This document shows positions 61,108 to 64,000 of a stretch of 64,000 nucleotides of DNA, piece by piece. How positions within the stretch are numbered: the stretch's first letter is position 1; the number at the start of each line of letters is the position of its first letter. This DNA comes from Bacteroidota bacterium. Its GTDB lineage: Bacteria; Bacteroidota; Bacteroidia; Chitinophagales; Chitinophagaceae. The position numbers and the translations under genes are program-made. A model generated the notes under the pieces. That model saw only the letters and a program-made list of their open reading frames with translations, did no database searches and had not been told where the DNA came from. Location of the stretch: assembly GCA_016183765.1 (NCBI GenBank), contig JACPEA010000002.1:173822-237821 (forward strand). The letters are read 5' to 3'.

Positions 61108-62280
61108 TCAATACAGCAAAAATTGCTCCACCTGTTCTTTCCATCCTCTGCATTGCGTAAGCCTGGTAGTTTCCGCGATGAACCTGGGAAGGGGAAGTTC
61201 GAACAAAGCTTCACTGTTGGCGACGCCGAGTAGTTTATCAAGGTGTTGCTGACCGGTAGGATTCACCAGGGTAACATAGGGCTTCCAGGTAAATTGCTGC
61301 GGATATAACTCTTTGATCAGGTGGATCAGGATCATTCCAAAGGAAACGGACTGGAAATAATTCGGTTCGCGAACTTCCAGCTGCACACCGCTGCAGTTTT
61401 CCCCGAAGTATTTTGTGTTTTTGTCAGATGAACTGAAAGTAACAGCGGTTACCGACACATCGTCGAGCCCCATTTCATTCAGGATGCCGGCAATGGCTTT
61501 TCCCTGCAGCCAGGGGGCTCCCGCAGCGCGGAAACTGTATTCGGTTCCCCGTCCTTCGCTGATATTGGTGGCTTCCAGCAGGCAGAGACCCGGGTATAAC
61601 AACATGCTTTCGAAACATTGTATGGCTGGAGAAGTGGGTACGAAGGGGATGCCCCATTCGGGTTGAAGCTGGTTGCGTTGCCAGCCCTGGCAACGGATCA
61701 CTTCCAGTTCACAATGCAGGTTCCGGGTGGCATTGAAATACATAGCCAGTTCTCCCAATGTACAGCTATGCCGGATGGGTATGGCCCAGCGGCCAATGAA
61801 AGAGGCCTGTGCTTCATCCAGTATCGGCCCTTCGGCCAGTTCCAGGTTGCCGGAAATGGGATTGGGCCTGTCGAGCACCACCAATTTTTTCCCGTGCCGG
61901 GCACAGGCTTCCATCAGGTGGGTCAGCGTCCATAAATATGTGTAAAACCGGCTGCCGATATCAGGTATATCAAACAATAGTAGATCCAGTTTTGCCAGGT
62001 CTTCCGCGTCGGGTGCCAGTTTGTGGCTGTATAAGCTGATCACTGGCAGACCGGTCAAGCCATCTGTTCCATCCTGGATCTGATGCCCGTCTGCCCCCAG
62101 CACATCCAGCCCGTGTTCGGGAGAAAAAAGCGTTGTAATGTTGAATTGCTGTTGCAGTAATACTTCCCGGGAAGGTGACAGGTTCTGGGTGGTAGCAGCA
62201 TGGTTGGTGACCAGGCCGATGCGTTTTGTCTTCCAGGAAGGCGGATTGGACAGGAGAACATCTATTCCAAAATGGATCAT
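61108..62280 (-). CDS. DUF1343/NamZ-like exo-beta-N-acetylmuramidase
   Basis: From the ATG at 62280 the 390-residue protein starts MIHFGIDVLLSNPPSWKTKR and shows the DUF1343 blocks RIGLVTNHAATT, LFSPEHGLDVLGADG, LYSHKLAPDAEDLAKLD, LLFDIPDIGSRFYTYLWT and VVLDRPNPISG. NamZ releases N-acetylmuramic acid from the non-reducing end of glycan. It probably recycles peptidoglycan with the dipeptide epimerase. No signal peptide is seen at this start. Confidence 0.85.
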   Translation of the reverse strand: MIHFGIDVLLSNPPSWKTKRIGLVTNHAATTQNLSPSREVLLQQQFNITTLFSPEHGLDVLGADGHQIQDGTDGLTGLPVISLYSHKLAPDAEDLAKLDLLLFDIPDIGSRFYTYLWTLTHLMEACARHGKKLVVLDRPNPISGNLELAEGPILDEAQASFIGRWAIPIRHSCTLGELAMYFNATRNLHCELEVIRCQGWQRNQLQPEWGIPFVPTSPAIQCFESMLLYPGLCLLEATNISEGRGTEYSFRAAGAPWLQGKAIAGILNEMGLDDVSVTAVTFSSSDKNTKYFGENCSGVQLEVREPNYFQSVSFGMILIHLIKELYPQQFTWKPYVTLVNPTGQQHLDKLLGVANSEALFELPLPRFIAETTRLTQCRGWKEQVEQFLLY

Positions 62281-62323
62281 GCCATAAAGATACTGGTTAG
62301 TATGCCTGCTTTGCGGAGGTAAA

Positions 62324-62770
62324 TCAGGATGGATGCTTGGTAATGAGATCCCGCTCGAACGACATTTCATCTTTCAGCTGCTCCACCACATTAAAGATAA
62401 TGGGGCATCGTTCATAGTGCATGAATGTGGTGAACAGCCTTTGTTTGAAATGTGGCAGGTGCAGTGCCGGGAACTCTTTGCAGCCCTCAAAACGGTGTTC
62501 ATACACACTGCATTTCCGATCGATCAGAAAGGGACAGGGCATGCGGTTCATGATCATAAGCCCGTTGCTGCCTTTTTCCAGGTAAGCCTGGTCAAAATCC
62601 TCGCGACTCTGGCCCAGGTGCCGTGACAGGTTATCGGCTTCCGCATCGTTGATCAGCACCATCAGGCTCTTGCAGCAGTTGCCGCATTCGGTGCAGTTGA
62701 TGCGCGGACTGATCTGCTGGTCCAGGTGGAAAACCAGCTGGTCTACCTGTTCATCGTTCCGTTCTTTCAC
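62324..62770 (-). CDS. YkgJ-family cysteine-cluster protein with unclear start
   Basis: From a GTG at 62770 the 148-residue protein has the YkgJ cluster CTECGNCC, then CPFLIDRKCSVYEHRFEGC and a final ERCPIIF. It is a paralogue of the gene at 12588. Upstream of the GTG the frame stays open for 32 codons (to 62866) with family-like sequence (ETDLEKIAAF), yet no ATG, GTG or TTG is found before the stop TAG at 62876-62878. The true start is therefore uncertain. Confidence 0.8.
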   Translation of the reverse strand: MKERNDEQVDQLVFHLDQQISPRINCTECGNCCKSLMVLINDAEADNLSRHLGQSREDFDQAYLEKGSNGLMIMNRMPCPFLIDRKCSVYEHRFEGCKEFPALHLPHFKQRLFTTFMHYERCPIIFNVVEQLKDEMSFERDLITKHPS

Positions 62771-62961
62771 AAAATCCTTGAACCGGTCGTTCTCAGCGGT
62801 ATGGGCAGCAGAAAAAGCCGCAATTTTTTCCAGGTCGGTCTCGATATGGGGAACTGCTGTTTCGATGCCGCAAAACTAAGTGGTACAGACTGCAAAAAAG
62901 GGTTAATTCAGGTTTTTTGACGATTTATCCACATTCTGAGCCCATTTGTAGAAAAGTAAAA

Positions 62962-62991
62962 TTGTGCCGCGGTGGGAGGTGGTTAGATTTG
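62962..62991 (+). promoter_or_regulatory. Consensus promoter upstream of parE
   Basis: TTG (62962-62964), exactly 19 bases, then TAGATTTG (62984-62991). This leaves a leader of about 170 bases before the parE ATG (63165), which contains an octamer array. Confidence 0.8.
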
Positions 62992-63004
62992 CGGGTTGGG
63001 GACT

Positions 63005-63044
63005 AATTGGCAAATTAATGAATTGGCAAATTTGCTAATGCAAG
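63005..63044. repeat. Octamer array AATTGGCA (array O)
   Basis: Five 8-nt words: AATTGGCA, AATTAATG, AATTGGCA, AATTTGCT, AATGCAAG. The array sits in the predicted 5' leader of parE, 14 bases after the promoter. No reverse-complement half is seen. Confidence 0.85.
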
Positions 63045-63164
63045 CAGGGAGGGACTGGATGTTGAGCGTATATATAGACGGATTGCCGGCTTATAAACCG
63101 TCAATTGAACGAACTCTCTCCGCCAATACATAAAACTAAGCTGACAATAAACAAAGACTGAGAT

Positions 63165-64000
63165 ATGGCCGAAGAGAAGAATGTTTATGAGTACAATGAG
63201 GAATCGATCCGGTCGCTCGACTGGAAGGAACATATACGCCTGCGCCCGGGTATGTATATCGGTAAACTGGGCGACGGCTCTGCACCGGATGATGGGATAT
63301 ATGTGCTGATCAAGGAAGTGATCGATAACTGTATCGATGAATACACAATGGGCTATGGTAAACAGGTGGAACTGGCCATTGAAGGCAAAACGGTCACGGT
63401 GCGGGATTATGGCCGTGGTATTCCATTGGGTAAAGTGGTGGATGTGGTTAGCAAGATCAATACCGGCGCCAAATACGACAGCAAAGCTTTCCAGAAAAGT
63501 GTGGGCTTGAATGGTGTGGGTACCAAAGCAGTGAACGCCCTGAGCCAGTATTTTAAGGTGACCGCTTACCGGGACGGGAAAGAGAAAACAGCCGAGTTCG
63601 CAAAAGGTGTGCTGGTAAATGAACACAAAGAGACCAAGACCAGCGAGCCCAATGGTACCCGGGTGGAATTTATACCCGATGATACCGTATTCCGCAATTT
63701 CCATTACATACACGAGTACCTGGATAACCAGTTGTGGAACTATTGTTACCTGAATGCGGGACTGGCCATGCATTTCAACGGTAAGAAATATGTGAGCAAA
63801 AACGGGTTGCTCGACCTGTTGCAGCGCAAGACCAATTCAGAGGAACTGCGTTACCCCATCATTCACCTGAAGGGGGATGATATAGAAGCGGCATTGTCGC
63901 ATAACAACGATTATGGGGAGGATATTTTTTCTTTCGTCAATGGTCAGTACACCACACAGGGCGGTACCCATCAGCAGGCTTTCCGCGAAGCCTATGTGAA
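63165..64000 (+). CDS. parE: DNA topoisomerase IV subunit B (partial, C-terminus outside window)
   Basis: From the ATG at 63165 the frame stays open to the window edge (278 codons). GHKL ATPase motifs are seen: [12 protein letters not shown] (N-box), [11 protein letters not shown], and [14 protein letters not shown]. The start [18 protein letters not shown] and [13 protein letters not shown] match the Bacteroidota ParE group. GyrB and ParE differ little here, and I favour ParE. It has a consensus promoter and a leader with an octamer array. Confidence 0.88.
   Translation, partial: MAEEKNVYEYNEESIRSLDWKEHIRLRPGMYIGKLGDGSAPDDGIYVLIKEVIDNCIDEYTMGYGKQVELAIEGKTVTVRDYGRGIPLGKVVDVVSKINTGAKYDSKAFQKSVGLNGVGTKAVNALSQYFKVTAYRDGKEKTAEFAKGVLVNEHKETKTSEPNGTRVEFIPDDTVFRNFHYIHEYLDNQLWNYCYLNAGLAMHFNGKKYVSKNGLLDLLQRKTNSEELRYPIIHLKGDDIEAALSHNNDYGEDIFSFVNGQYTTQGGTHQQAFREAYV

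Overview
The window looks like a chromosomal segment of a Bacteroidota bacterium, most likely of the family Chitinophagaceae. Reasons are the family-specific genes (DUF3078, DUF4294 and DUF2911 proteins, Bacteroidota-type LptE, MiaB and ParE), the many promoters matching the Bacteroidota consensus TTG-N19-TAnnTTTG, poor Shine-Dalgarno sequences and a moderate GC content. It is mostly housekeeping chromosome. I see no transposase, prophage, CRISPR array or rRNA operon. There is one tRNA (Val, anticodon TAC).

Layout. 1-5.7 kb: end of ubiX, a short glucan phosphorylase-like gene, a lipoprotein, and an mntR-mntH manganese operon with a palindromic operator. 5.8-16.6 kb: icd, a PafA-type phosphatase, a serine palmitoyltransferase/CapA-like enzyme, xerD, yraN, manA and an RNase HI-Dph6-like fusion. 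16.9-28.2 kb: PhzF, an acyl-CoA carboxylase beta subunit, a GMC oxidoreductase, a DPE2-type 4-alpha-glucanotransferase with a histone-H1-like tail, dipeptide epimerase, trmH and a thioredoxin-like protein. 28.3-35 kb (minus strand): mltG-yihY, then miaB, a sigma-54 activator, lptE, an unknown gene and secG. 35-47.3 kb: DUF3078, purK, hpd, an L,D-transpeptidase, aspartokinase, fbp, an ABC ATPase, NUDIX, folC and a TonB-like protein. 47.5-57.2 kb: TSUP and EamA transporters, a radical SAM protein, an agmatinase-family enzyme, ccmE-ccmF, DUF4294, aat and clpS. 57.5-64 kb: tRNA-Val, small genes, tcdA, a NamZ-like gene, a YkgJ-type protein and the start of parE.

Functional themes are glycogen/maltose handling (phosphorylase-like protein, DPE2), peptidoglycan turnover (MltG, L,D-transpeptidase, dipeptide epimerase, NamZ), envelope assembly (LptE, SecG, TonB-like), cytochrome c maturation (CcmE/F) and the N-end rule (Aat beside ClpS).

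The most unusual feature is a set of about fourteen intergenic arrays of 7-, 8- or 9-nt words. Each locus is nearly homogeneous in its own word, and five pairs of unlinked loci share a word. Many arrays fold back on a reverse-complement half and sit just after stop codons, between convergent genes or inside operons. I know no named family that explains them.
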